Assembly: GCA_033060915.1 (NCBI GenBank)
Contig: CM065379.1
Span: forward strand, 23,253,318 to 23,317,317
From: Euryodendron excelsum
Lineage: Eukaryota > Streptophyta > Magnoliopsida > Ericales > Pentaphylacaceae
Direction: 5' to 3'
DNA: 64,000 nucleotides
Positions 13,201 through 23,084 of this stretch are shown piece after piece (position 1 is the stretch's first letter; every line of letters starts with the position of its first letter). A model generated the notes under the pieces. The model was given only the letters and a program-made list of their open reading frames with translations. It searched no databases and was not told where the DNA came from. A program made the position numbers and the translations under genes.

Positions 13201-16200
13201 AAAAGATCTTCTGGAGTATCTTGGGATGGGATGAAGCTCTTCAATTATAGCAATATAATAATGACAAGAAGAGTAGGAGGATGGGGAAAGAGAGGTAGAG
13301 AAGAAGATAACACAGAGATGAAAGACAACGTTCTGCTAAAGGGGGAGGTTGCAAAATAACAGAAAATATTTGTATTAAAATTTTAACAACCAAGCAAGAG
13401 GGCCCAACAATGTATATCAAGCTATCTAACACCACAACCCCCCTCACATTCGACCCCATCTTGCACATGGCAAGGCAAATAGATGAATACATAAACTGAA
13501 CTAAACATGATGCACAAACACACAAACAAAGCAAAATTCACAAACATGACAAGGGAACAAACACATACCATGAGATTTGAATCCAGAACCCCTTGGAATC
13601 AGAGTTCTGACACTAGGTCCACCAATGCATAATCTCATAGTAAGCAGAGTGTTAGACAACTTGACAACCCCAATTTAGGTTTAATAGTACATCCCAACAA
13701 GGGACGACAGCTTAAGCTTTCCCAATAGTTCGTTTCCTGACATGGTGTAGAGCTTTTGGAATTAGAGCCCTGGGGTTCATATCTTGTAGTATAACCCCCC
13801 ATCATATTAGTTATTGTGCACTCTATATTCTTTGTGTTGGTGCAGTCTATTCAATTCTGTTATGCATTCATTTATTTACCTCTTTACATGCAAGACGGGG
13901 GGTCACATGTGAGGGAGAGTGTTAGGTAGCTTGATATAAACTATTGAGCCCCTTTCCTGACAGCTTAAGTTTTTAAGCCAATTGGATGACTTAAACAGGT
14001 TGAAACTAGAGAAAAAAAGAAAGCAATTGGAGATGATGACGATGATGATGATGAGAGAGAGAGAGAGAGAGAGATGGATGCTATGTTTGCATAAGGGAAA
14101 GAAAATAGGAGCAAGAGAAGGGAGGTAAACCCTAGGGAATGGATCATGGGTTTCCTTCTTGTTTGGCACTAGAGAAAGGAAAAGAAGAAGGCTTGCTTTA
14201 CAAAAGTTAGTTAAGCTTTGATGGATAGAAATGCAGTTCCACATTTAAAAAAATGGGCTCTAATTTTCCTTCCCCTGTTCTGCCCCTTTTTGGGCACATA
14301 AAAATAGGTGGCCAGGGCGGAAAGCTTCCCCACCCTTCCTTCCTTTCCCTCCTCTCATCCTCAAAAAAACAAGGGAGTATTTCCCTCCTTCAGTCTTCCC
14401 TTCCCACCCAGACCCTCCTTTCTTCCCTTTTTTTGGTTCAGCCAAGCATAATACAATAGAAGAAGCAAAGGCAAGGAAAGGGCATGCACGTAAGAGATAG
14501 AAAGAGAGCGAGAGATGACTTTTAGTTATTATGAAGTGATTCAACTTGTGGAAGCTAATCTGATTTTACAACAAGGCCTATTATGAACTTTATATATCCT
14601 TTAACACAAGAAACAACAGAAAAACCATCCTACTTAACTAACTTGGGAATTCCCAATTACTCTTCGACCAACAAAAGACTTCTCAAATGAAAAACACGGC
14701 AAAATTATACAATCCCCTCATATAACTAAGGAAGGAAAAATTAGCTCCTAGTCAAGATGGGGCCAAGGTCAGCCGTGCTAGCAAGAATTCATTGGGTTTG
14801 TCCGACCAGTAACACATGGTGCTAGGAGACAAGCTAACACTCAAGGTTGTGGTCAAGAAGAAGAAACATTCTCCTACAAGGAAACTAGCTCATTAATGGC
14901 AGAATACATGCTCGACATCTTCCTTGAGAAGGAAGATGCCAAACCCGGCAGAGTCTGAATAGGAATGTGCTCTATTTCATAGTTCGGATGGGGATCCTTA
15001 CACCACAGTACTCTACACTACGAGTACATGCACAACCCCTAAGGTAAAGGTACGTGACACATTAGCACCCTAAAACTATTGTCAATTTGCATTCATAGGC
15101 ACTAATTGCTAACTTAGGCATCAGAGTGCCTCCAGCTGACCACCACTGGCCGATAAGTACTCATTGTGCTTCATTTTGCTGGGGCAGAGGATCTCATCAT
15201 ACCTAGCTTGCCGTCAGATTACATCACCAACACTTGTGGATTTTTCCCTGTACAACAACATTAGGACTAAAATTAATGAATTCCCACTCCATATTCTTAG
15301 GACATATCAACCGGTTACACCATTGGGATGTCAACTAGGGAAGCATGAACACTGTATAGGATGCCATTTGTATATCCGAACACAGACGCGCCTCCGACAT
15401 GCCAGGAAGAACACGAGTCGGTGTCACGACCAAGGATTCATACGGCACAATATTGTTTGGTTTGGGCCTAAGGACCTCACAACTTTAACATGCATTGTAC
15501 CAAGTATATACGAGAGCCTACTTATATGGCACTCCACTTCAACTTCACCAAGCGATGGGGACTAAAACTCATAGACTTACCACCTCCACTCACCCCATCC
15601 GTCTTGGCTATTATGTATTGCATTCACCTCACGAGTCTTTGCCCTTTTGGATCTTGGTAACCACAATGACACTAGTCTAGGCTCTAATACCACTCTGTCA
15701 CAACCACTAATCCACATCATCACAAAAATGCGTGTAGTGACACCCAGTAGCATTTCTACCAAAGGCCTCACAAAACTAAAGTGTTGTGCTCACGTTAATT
15801 GATTAATTATATATAGAATGGTGGAAACTTAATATGTTAATTGCAAGTGGATGTGCATCCCCATTCCATTCAGAGCAAGCACCAAGCCCCAAGCGCCATT
15901 TTTCAATACAAATACTTGATAGAACAAGTTATTATTTTCTTTGGCCAGACGTAGGCCATAAAATAAAAAATACACCTCATAATCTTGCAAAATGTTACAT
16001 CAAAACTCATTATACAATGCATGGAATGTCTTTATATACTCATGCGTAAAACTCTAGTCATCATCTTCATCATATGCACAAAAACATATTCAAAAGTTGG
16101 ATCCTCAATTTAAACTTCATTGCCTGAAATGTTAAGTAATGGCATAAGAAAAACTAGCACAGTTAATAATAAAGAAACAAGAGCATATAATATATCATGG

Positions 16201-19200
16201 ACGTAATTTAATCAAAAGCATAAAGTTTCATAACATGTAATATTAGAATAGACCATACTTTTGGAATAATTTATAAAATGCTCATAATCTCATTTACTCA
16301 AAAAGCTTTAACAGATGCTGATATCTTTTAGTTCAAACAAAAGCATCATTTTTCTTGAAAAGATTTTGCATTCCTCTTGGGAGATTTGAAAGAGTTTGGA
16401 CTTATAATTCCGTTGAGGAATGTATTAGGGATATTGAATTCATGCTTTTTGTTGAATTTTGACCGAGCCTGAAAAGGTATTGAGACTGCCTACGTATCAT
16501 GACGGCGCAGGAATCAAGACAAACATACTTTAAGCTATAATTGAAGGACTTCTAAAACAAGTCTTGATTTTGAAAGGTTTTTGGCAATTCCGCTGGAAAA
16601 AAATGGTGACGGGGGCTGAGGAGAAAACTCAAATTGCCTACGTATCTCACCGAAGTGAGAATCAAGTTTGATCATAGTTCGGGTTGGTTGGGAAGAGGCA
16701 GCCACCACAGACCTTCCCAACTTAATAAAGGGTTGTAAGGAGATCATGGTACTCTATCCACATCTTGGCTTGTGCTGGGAGTTTGTGTTTATCATAAGTT
16801 GGTTTTTATCAATTAAATGCTTTAAGAAGGAGTTGCTTTTTACCAACCCAGACTATCCAACCTCCGATTTAGGGTAACAGAGTCAAGCGGCATGCAGTTG
16901 CCAGACTCTAACTTGATGACATCAAAGATGTCCGACCTCCGGTTAAGGATTTTGGAGTCTGACTAGTGCCGTCGCTTGATTCCTACTTCTTGCTTGATGA
17001 CTTCAAAGGTAACCGATCACCTGTTTAGGGTTTTAGAGTCCAACCAGATGTTGTTGCGAGACTCCGACTTGATATCTAACTATGTACCAACAGACCAACA
17101 AGGTGATGTGCTTGCTTTGTTTACTCACTGGGTGAGTTTTACAACCATGTGACTCTCCCTAGACCGAGAGGCAAGTTATGTAATATCCCAAACCTCTATT
17201 ATCTGAATTAATGTGAATTTCCTAAATTTTTTATTATTTTAATGAACTCTTGGGTAAAAATGAATAATGGTAATTCATGTTATAGCATATGCATAAATGA
17301 TATAACTATGGCGGCCTCGAATAGGCTCATATGTACGTTTATGTTTTGGATTAGGCACAATTCTGCAATGTATGACAAAAGTTATGTTTTAAACTATAAA
17401 AATCCTACTTCTGCAATTACGTATCATTTTAAATGATTATGCACAGGTGTTTAACCGGTTTATGTAATGTGGCCTTGGGTAACCTTGCTATTGGCCAGTC
17501 ATGTATCCAAAATCCGTATAGGCCAGGTTTCGAGGCATGACAAGCTAGGTACGCCCTAACACTCCGAAAGGCATGATGGCTTGCGACAAAGATATTGCCA
17601 CAACACTACCCTACTTAGGTCTAGTTACCTTCAGGCCAATCCAACTAAGAGAGGGAGGCTTTTCCATGATTTCTAGAAGCCTAGTTTACTTATCTATAGG
17701 GAAAAGTCTCTATCGGATAACCTTTATCACTTCTTTGACAAGCTCTATCTTATTTGAGCTTTATAATTCTATGTCCAGGTCAAGTTTTTATATAAGAGAT
17801 GCAAGCTCTCTTATCATACAAAATTTGATACCTTCATCTCACATGCACAATTAACGCTCTCTGTGGCTTAGGCTACTTTGTGTCTCATCTAATTCTCTAT
17901 AAAGTTTCTTCAGTGTCATTGGACGTGCTTTGTGTCTCATTTATGACTCAGCACACCTCTATAGACCCTCTTACATACTTCACTTGAAAATCAACATGCA
18001 TATCATATTTTGCAAATAAGATGATGAAGAGGGGGAAGACGAATTCTTTAAACGACTTTGGATTGACTATAGAAGCAAATCAGCTATTATGGTTCATATC
18101 AGGAGGGGGGTTACACGGTGCAACAGGAAATTCTAAGGCTACCAAACATGAAAGCAAATTTCAGCCTGAGGGTAGTCACTTCATGCAAATAAAGACGAAT
18201 ATTTAGTTTGCACCCAGTCCATTCTTCCCCGCACCTAACCGGACCAAAACTTGGTATTGCCATTTTATCTTAGCTACTCCCAACCTTCACAAATCAAAAG
18301 GCACCTGACATTACACCCATATGTGGTTGGACCCAAATCAACAATACATTACCAGCACTCTCACAATAATATCCACAACAAAGTAGAGGAAAAAATGTTG
18401 ACATGAAAATTAACAGAAAGTGTAGCCTTACATAGGTTGGTTCGCCAAAACAAAATCATTGCAAGTAAGGCGCTAAATTAAATTGCCTTGTGTTTAGAAC
18501 AACATGAAAGTTGACACACAAAAAAAAGGCAATTAGAATGCAGGGTTCCAAGACAAACTATAATCACGTGATGAGTATACCTGACTTGTGGCGTCTATAA
18601 ATATCTTCTCCTCAAACCTTAAAGCAAGCCTCTCAACATTAGATACTTCCTGTCGCTCAGACGATAGTACATGTTTGTTTAGCATATCCATTCTACACAC
18701 AAATAATCAAGTGTATAAAGGTACAAGCTATGGAGCCTTGAAAATTTATTCACAGCAACGCATGTCATTTAAAAGAAAGGAGTAGGGTTACAATGACATA
18801 AAAATAACAATCCATAAAATCAATAAGCCATCAAGTACATCACTTATTAGTGTAGCTATCTGTCAATCACATGTTTAGGTTGACGATAGGAATTGGTAAG
18901 AATTAAATTATAAGCCAATAATTGTGCAAATCTAATTAAAATAAATTAACAAAATTCTGGTCACCTGAGAAGCCAATAGAAAAACATAGTAGTTATGGCA
19001 CAGGACAAATTATTCATTTAAGTAGTAGACAAAAATCATTATTTTTTATTACTTAAATAATCCAATAGTCTTCTAAAGAATGCAAATTATTTAGCATTAG
19101 ACCACAAGAATTCAAAATTTCAAATGGCCATTATGGGACAACGGTAATGTCCGAGCAATACAGTTGGAATGACTACCAAGGGATTAACAACTCAAAGTCT

Positions 19201-20716
19201 ATTGAATAGAAAAGGAGAAAGAAGAGAAATGCCCACATTTCTCCACTAAAACACCAATGGGTCCTACCACTGAAGTTACTTGATTACAACTACTCATCAT
19301 AATGCTTTGTTCAACCAACTCTACTAAAAAACCTTTTGACTTGGGGGAATCATATTTCCAACAAGAAGTTTTAGTAATTCTATGGCTAAGGAAATATTTC
19401 TTTGATTGTTCTCCTGTCTTTGTTTGGTGCCAAGGTTATTAGAATGTTTGGTCACAAGTTTGCAACTCCTTTTCTGATGTAGATATTGAATATTAGTGTA
19501 GTTCATAAATCATTTCTTGAATGGAGATTGCAAATTTTAAAAGGTTTTCATTTTTGGTCAACTATGGTTTTACAGGAAGAAGCACGGATACTCACACAAG
19601 TACAAACATGGATAACGACATGCAACATAGCATTTTCAAAAAATTGAGGATACAGATACGGCAGGGATTCGGCACAAAAAAATATATTTTTATTTGCTAT
19701 GTATATGAATGTAGCATCCATAAAGTAGCAAAAATAAGATGAAAATAACTAAACAAGTTCACAATTATAATTCAACCACTACCAAGTTAAGGATTTGAGG
19801 AATTGTATTTGGGTGTTTTATGTTCTAGTGTTCTAAAGTTTTGAAATTTATAAAATTCAACCCCATTTAATACTTTTAACTATAACATTTCAACCCAGTC
19901 ATGTCCCAAAACAAATCCAACTAAGAGACGCGTGTCTCCTAAATATACGCTGTCTCGCTACTGTCTTTCCCATTACTTCAAATTCCAGCCAAATAGTTCT
20001 TACTTCTTTCTATGAACAGAAAACCATGTTTGACACTTTCCAATTGTGTGCAAAAGAAGAACTCAAATTCCTTGCTTTTTTTGGTTGATTTTACAGCGGA
20101 TTTATTTTTTGTTAAAGGAGCATAGTTTTTGAGCTATGGTGAACAGAATACCATGGTGAACACTTTTCACTTGAGGTCATTGACAAAGTTCGCAGTTTTA
20201 CTTTTTCTTCTTGTTCATTTATAGAGGATTTATTTTCTTTTTATTTATTATTGGTCCTTAGTTTCTTCAACTTACTTACACTTCATTGTATGCGAACTGC
20301 ACTACCCTTTTTAGCCTCTGTTTTAATTAAAATTTACTTTGTCAAAAAAAAAAAAAAAGGAAGAGAAAACAGTTATTATAAGAAACATCCATCCAAAAAA
20401 ACCACCCATGGTAATAAAATTCATATGAAAACCCATAAGAAGTTTAAAATTACCAAAAGAAGAAAATCTCCAGAATCATACCTGAGTGATTAATCAAGGC
20501 CCTTAAGACCAGACTCATAGCTATTGATTATGATTCACATCTTTATTGGGTATTTGCCAGGCTTCTGGTCGACATAAACAAACATATGTCTAGACAATTT
20601 TTGCAATTTTAAGATGTCATTACTTACATATTATTAACAACCCTCCGCCGAGCTGCTTCGGGTAGCTGTGTTTTCCAATTGCTGGCTTCCATGCTAGTTA
20701 CAGCTTTAGGAGGCAT
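7270..20716 (-). CDS. MED15: MED15-like Mediator subunit (KIX domain plus Gln-rich region), N-terminal part
   Basis: Mediator subunit 15 sits in the tail of the nuclear Mediator complex and links transcription activators to RNA polymerase II; its KIX domain binds activator peptides. Five exons join in phase to 486 codons. The KIX domain covers about residues 13-85, spread over exons 1-3. It carries the family pattern NWKTQL, RRRVVNNIMDML, LRFEEKIF, ATSQ, DYLRKISLK. A Gln-rich, low-complexity region follows (about 110-460), then DDWMEEVYQK, a conserved plant MED15 block. All five donors are GT, all acceptors AG, and every phase agrees, so this part looks functional. Plant MED15a proteins usually exceed 1,200 residues; the C-terminal part is not found at 1-7269, so it lies outside the window or is lost. 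Introns are 303 bp to 5.7 kb and full of transposon debris. The alternative, a recently truncated pseudogene, cannot be excluded. The paralogue letter (a/b/c) cannot be assigned. Confidence 0.8.
7613..7755. repeat. Tandem duplication, 78-bp period, two copies
   Basis: 'gcacaaagaaacccc' to 'cttcaatcaacaa' occurs at 7614 and again at 7692, nearly identical and separated by an A-rich joint. It looks recent, because differences are few. Confidence 0.8.
8071..8362. repeat. Tandem duplication, about 158-bp period, two copies
   Basis: 'atatgaacaacaaa.tttcc' to 'aattggaaacat' is present twice. The second copy lacks a 24-bp segment ('tgaatgaaacatctcagaaa' region, 8172-8195 of copy one) that is itself half of a small internal repeat. 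Confidence 0.8.
8641..8692. repeat. 24-bp tandem repeat, two exact copies
   Basis: The unit starts 'ctaaaacggttatattctct' and repeats exactly at 8641 and 8665, with a third partial start. It directly follows the T/A homopolymer hairpin region. Confidence 0.8.
10126..10420. repeat. 133-bp tandem duplication with GA microsatellite tails
   Basis: 'aggaacacccaatatgatag' begins both copies (10126 and 10259). Each ends in a (GA)n run, so the duplication probably arose by slippage or unequal exchange at the microsatellite. Copy two carries about nine extra bases near 10310 and is followed by an (ACAG)n tail. Confidence 0.8.
11394..12458 (-). CDS. MED15: MED15-like coding exon 4 (Gln-rich region)
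   Basis: 1,065 bp and free of stops over 355 codons. It begins ASHSPLPQFRDQGQS. Gln is the commonest residue, in runs such as LPLQKQQQQLL, with PNVVSISQNSAGNVVGQG and GRQQPLQVVPQ typical of plant MED15. The frame stays open past the donor (TCATCAA|GTATGT) to a stop at 11332. That read-through tail (MFLGCHCMVMF) is hydrophobic and unlike the exon, so the splice at 11394 is preferred; it joins exon 5 in phase. Confidence 0.82.
12459..12761 (-). other. Intron 3 of the MED15-like gene (303 bp)
   Basis: Short AT-rich intron between exons 3 and 4, with GTAGTA donor and TGAGTAG acceptor on the minus strand. Nothing else was seen in it. Confidence 0.7.
12762..12882 (-). CDS. MED15: MED15-like coding exon 3 (KIX end)
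   Basis: 121 bp, acceptor TTTCAG, donor CAAG|GTAGTA. It starts EDYLRKISLKLLSLGT, the last KIX helix, then turns into Ser/Thr-rich linker. Forty codons plus one base are carried into exon 4. It is separated from exon 2 by a 5.7-kb intron, yet the protein reads through without gap. Confidence 0.82.
13350..13616 (-). mobile_element. TRIM-like element fragment, minus strand
   Basis: Read on the minus strand: a decayed primer site (AGTGTCAGAACTCTG, compare TGGTATCAGAGC), then about 165 bp of internal sequence. A purine run rich in G follows, then a terminal repeat starting TGTTAGATAGCTTGATATAC at 13431. The terminal repeat matches that of the plus-strand TRIM at 13650-13997. The upstream terminal repeat is missing. 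The outer end of the kept repeat is uncertain (13350-13371). Confidence 0.6.
13650..13997 (+). mobile_element. TRIM-like element, plus strand
   Basis: Terminal repeats 13650-13742 and 13920-13997 both start TGTTAG, share 'cagcttaag.tttt', and end in CA. Immediately after the left repeat lies TGGTGTAGAGC (13743-13753), a decayed initiator-Met primer site. A G-rich purine run (13894-13918) precedes the right repeat. No matching target duplication was found, so it is older or rearranged. Same family as the minus-strand fragment next to it. Confidence 0.7.
15421..15696 (-). mobile_element. Third TRIM-like element, minus strand
   Basis: On the minus strand TGGTATTAGAGC (15692-15681) follows an LTR end 'gtgaca' by three bases, the normal LTR-primer-site spacing. 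About 85 bp later comes a purine run (15600-15580). A putative right LTR of about 155 bp follows, with 'agtccccatcgcttgg', a TATA-like 'catataag', and the ending 'gtcgtgaca' at 15421. The left LTR above 15696 shares only its last 20 or so bases with the right one, so one end has been replaced or has diverged. Confidence 0.5.
16851..17074. repeat. Diverged tandem array, about 80-bp unit, three copies
   Basis: Each unit contains 'cc.acctc.g.ttagggt' followed by 'agagtc..ac' and then 'acttgatgacatcaaag'. Units begin near 16851, 16928 and 17011. It is similar in style to the tandem arrays inside the long LTRs on the right of the window. Confidence 0.65.
17179..17542 (+). mobile_element. Short solo LTR (364 bp)
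   Basis: It begins TGTAATATCCCAAACC and ends GGTTTCGAGGCATGACA. This terminus style is shared with the 26955-28877 LTR (TGTAACACCCTAAACC start). The flanking pentamers are agtta (17174-17178) and agcta (17543-17547), one mismatch. No primer site follows, so this is a solo LTR. Confidence 0.6.
18581..18692 (-). CDS. MED15: MED15-like coding exon 2 (KIX middle)
   Basis: 112 bp. After one base that completes the split Ile codon it encodes MDMLNKHV to IFIDATSQ, 37 codons. RFEEKIF.xATSQ is the most conserved KIX stretch in plant MED15. Acceptor GTAG and donor CAG|GTATAC are both canonical, and it ends on a whole codon. Confidence 0.82.
18693..20627 (-). other. Intron 1 of the coding region (1.9 kb)
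   Basis: AT-rich intron between KIX exons 1 and 2. Poly-A at about 20345-20357. 'agcacggatactcacaca' near 19578 resembles a common dispersed plant repeat fragment. No gene or intact element was seen. Confidence 0.5.
20628..20716 (-). CDS. MED15: MED15-like coding exon 1 (start, first KIX helix)
   Basis: 89 bp, 29 codons plus two bases. The start is the ATG at 20716-20714, four bases after the acceptor AG that follows a long T-rich tract on the minus strand. The translation begins MPPKAVTSMEASNWKTQL. The donor is AT|GTAAGT. A second in-frame ATG eight codons later (MEASNW) would also fit the family start. The two left-over bases join exon 2 to give the Ile of the NNIMDML block. Confidence 0.8.
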
Positions 20717-20989
20717 TGTACTGTTTCCAACCAAAAAGAAAAAAAAAACATAAGAACAAGTTTCACTGAAAATCCATATGTACTATGTAACAAACGTTTT
20801 GCAAAGATTTGAACAACCAAATTAATACTATCAATCTAACAATGAGATGAGATCATGAGTATCATCTAAGGAGCACAGACACTTCTCATAAGATGTCGTG
20901 TCCATGTCAGATACGACACTCGTCGAAACTCTTCTGACACGTGTTGGACATGTGTCCAAAGGTGTCCAATTATTGCACCTTTGCCAATA

Positions 20990-21092
20990 GTCTTACTTCC
21001 ACAAGCTTGATCAAATTTAGTTTATAGCCATTGCTCCTTTCCCAATTTGTAACTCCTACAAGCTTGATCAAGATTCAGTTTATAGCCAAAAT
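20990..21092. repeat. Tandem duplication in the leader intron, about 58-bp period
   Basis: 'cacaagcttgatcaaattta' with 'gtttatagcca' near 20999 is repeated as 'tacaagcttgatcaagattc' with 'agtttatagcca' near 21057. It lies within the proposed 5'-UTR intron. Confidence 0.65.
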
Positions 21093-21360
21093 TGATCACA
21101 CTTCAGCATAAAATAGTTCAAAATATGGACTAAATTGTGAGGTGCTCAGACAGAAATGTACCTAACCGCAGCAATAATTAAATGTATAGAAATCAAAACC
21201 ACCAGGTACTAAGATACAGACATAACATTTCAAACTGACACAATCAGCCCAAAAGATAAATATTCTCTCCACCCAAATACACGTACATATATATATATAC
21301 ACACAACAATGTAAGAGAATCAGTAACTAGAATTCATGAGTTACTGTCAGAAGACAGATT

Positions 21361-21391
<31 letters not shown>
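21361..21391. repeat. (GA)n microsatellite
   Basis: About 15 GA units next to the proposed leader-exon donor. On the gene strand this is a CT-rich tract just inside the leader intron, a common feature downstream of plant promoters. Confidence 0.85.
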
Positions 21392-21392
<1 letters not shown>

Positions 21393-21409
21393 TGATTTGT
21401 TTTTGGTAC

Positions 21410-21530
21410 CTTTTTGTGATCGAATTTTTTTTATGGGAAGAAAGCTGTCAAATCCACGAGGAACCCTAAGGGATTCGCTCTCTCGAGAATTGAGAAAACC
21501 TGACACTACCGGGACTCTGTCGTTGCAATC
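21410..21530 (-). other. Probable 5' non-coding exon of the MED15-like gene
   Basis: On the minus strand a pyrimidine-rich leader ends in AAAAAG|GTACCA (donor at 21409). It would pair with the acceptor AG at 20722-20721, giving a 5'-UTR intron of about 690 bp (20721-21409). The upstream limit is set only by distance from the TATA box. Leader introns are common in plant housekeeping genes. This exon is inferred, without transcript support. Confidence 0.5.
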
Positions 21531-21560
21531 TATCTCACTCTATACATATACACACACACA

Positions 21561-21568
21561 TTATATAG
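21561..21568 (-). promoter_or_regulatory. Candidate TATA box for the MED15-like gene
   Basis: CTATATAA on the minus strand, about 30 bp before the proposed leader exon. It lies between a (TG)n run and G/C-rich sequence that ends at the Helitron-like boundary near 21727, so only about 150 bp of original upstream sequence remains next to the gene. Confidence 0.45.
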
Positions 21569-21726
21569 GCGTGTACATGTGTGTGTAGTGTTTTGGGCAA
21601 TGCGCACATGTACGTCTAGGCGCCAGCACGAGTGACGTTCAAAACTTGGAGAGTTGGCACCGCGAGGTTGCCGCCTAGGGGCCTCCTTTGTATTCTCACG
21701 TGCGCACTTCACATGTGCCTATATAA

Positions 21727-23083
21727 CTAGTTTTAGGTCCGTGCATCTGACTTGGAGTATTTTTTTTAGTTCATTCTTTAATCACAATAATTTTAAATAA
21801 AAGCTAAATATAATTTTTTTGGATAAGTTTTTACATTTTTGTATATAATTTAATTAAATATATTTTTTGTTTGTCTATATCTGTAGGCTTATAGTAAATT
21901 AAATATTAGTAATTTAACTATTTTTATTTATGTATTATGAAAATAAAAAAATTACAAAATACCTAACGGACATAAATATAATTATTTTAAAAATAAAATT
22001 AATTATCTACACAAAAAGAGTAATGAAAAAGGCAACTAATTTGTAGTTATTGCATATATGAATTTTTTAGTAAAACATTTTTTTTTACAAAAGGTAAACA
22101 ACGCACACAGGGAAGAAACAATAAAGATATTTTTTATACGAATTTAGTGAATACAATGTATAATGGCATGAATTTTTATATATTTTGCTATAGTACTTTT
22201 ATAATTTTTTTTCATAAGTGTTATTTGCATAGGAAAGTGAAATAAGGTAAATTAAAAAAATGAAATAACAATATCACTCAAAGCGAGTCATTTGTCGTAA
22301 TTACAACGACAATGGCGAAGGCACAAGATCTGTTTGTTAATTATAGGTCTAATATTTTGTTTTTGTGATTTTATATTCCTTTCATAAGTGGTGTAGTGAT
22401 ATTACGTATAAAACAAATATAATAGTATTTTCTTTTAGTTATATTATTTATTTGTGTGTTCATCTAATCATTTATATTTAATTCATCTAGTCATTTATAT
22501 AATTTAATTATATATTCATCTAACAAATTATGTTTATTTATATATTCATCTAAATAAATAAGTATATTATAATATTTTTAGTTATATTTTTACATAATTT
22601 AAATATGTATGCATTTAATCATTTAATTTTATTATTAATGTACTCAGTTGTACGTATTTCTATATAAAACAGAGATAAATTATTAACATAATAAGATAAT
22701 TATTGAAAAGGCTAAAAAAATAATAAAGTTTATTTTCATTTGAATTTGATAAATACAATGTATAATGGCCTAGATTTTACACCAATAATAATATATAATA
22801 AAAATCAAAGCATCATACTCGTTCATCTAGACGCACACTAAAAATACATTAACTAATTAAGTACAGTAAACCATAGTTAAAATACATGTACAGTGAACCA
22901 AAAAGTTAACTAAATCATAGTTTAAAGACTAAATACATGCATAATGAACTAAAGATTCAAACAAAATAATTATTTATCATTTTTTGTTTTGAAAACAAAA
23001 AATATTTTAATCAAAATTTGAGGTCACTTAAAATAAGCAACTTGTCGCAACCACGACAGTAATGGCCTCCTTTTCTGCATTGT
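21727..23083 (-). mobile_element. Helitron-like element 1 (non-autonomous)
   Basis: On the minus strand the right end reads ...CTAAAACTAG at 21727, the CTAG ending expected for a plant Helitron. The other end (about 23083) carries 'gcagaaaaggaggcc', matching the end of the next element. An inner copy of the end motif ('cactcaaagcgagtcatttg', 22276) shows rearrangement. It is very AT-rich, with no RepHel coding. The terminal hairpin is decayed. Assignment rests on end motifs and on the tandem copy beside it. Confidence 0.5.
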
Positions 23084-23084
23084 A

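Larger units (their letters stand above)
12883..18580 (-). other. Intron 2 of the MED15-like gene (5.7 kb)
   Basis: It holds the TRIM-like elements, tandem array, GA microsatellite (about 14053-14074) and solo LTR listed separately. Blocks 'gcctacgtatc' at 16483 and 16636 recall the conserved block of the long-LTR family at 47-64 kb. The rest (14.1-15.4 kb, 15.7-16.4 kb, 17.55-18.58 kb) shows no gene-like frame. Confidence 0.6.

Noticed and set aside
13903..14544. Several 60-113 codon frames on both strands
   Set aside because: Low-complexity GA/CT-rich sequence in a MED15-like intron; translations are Ser/Leu or Gly/Lys runs.
15164..15565. 133-codon frame on the plus strand
   Set aside because: It runs across the putative right LTR of a TRIM-like element on the other strand and has no gene-like neighbours.
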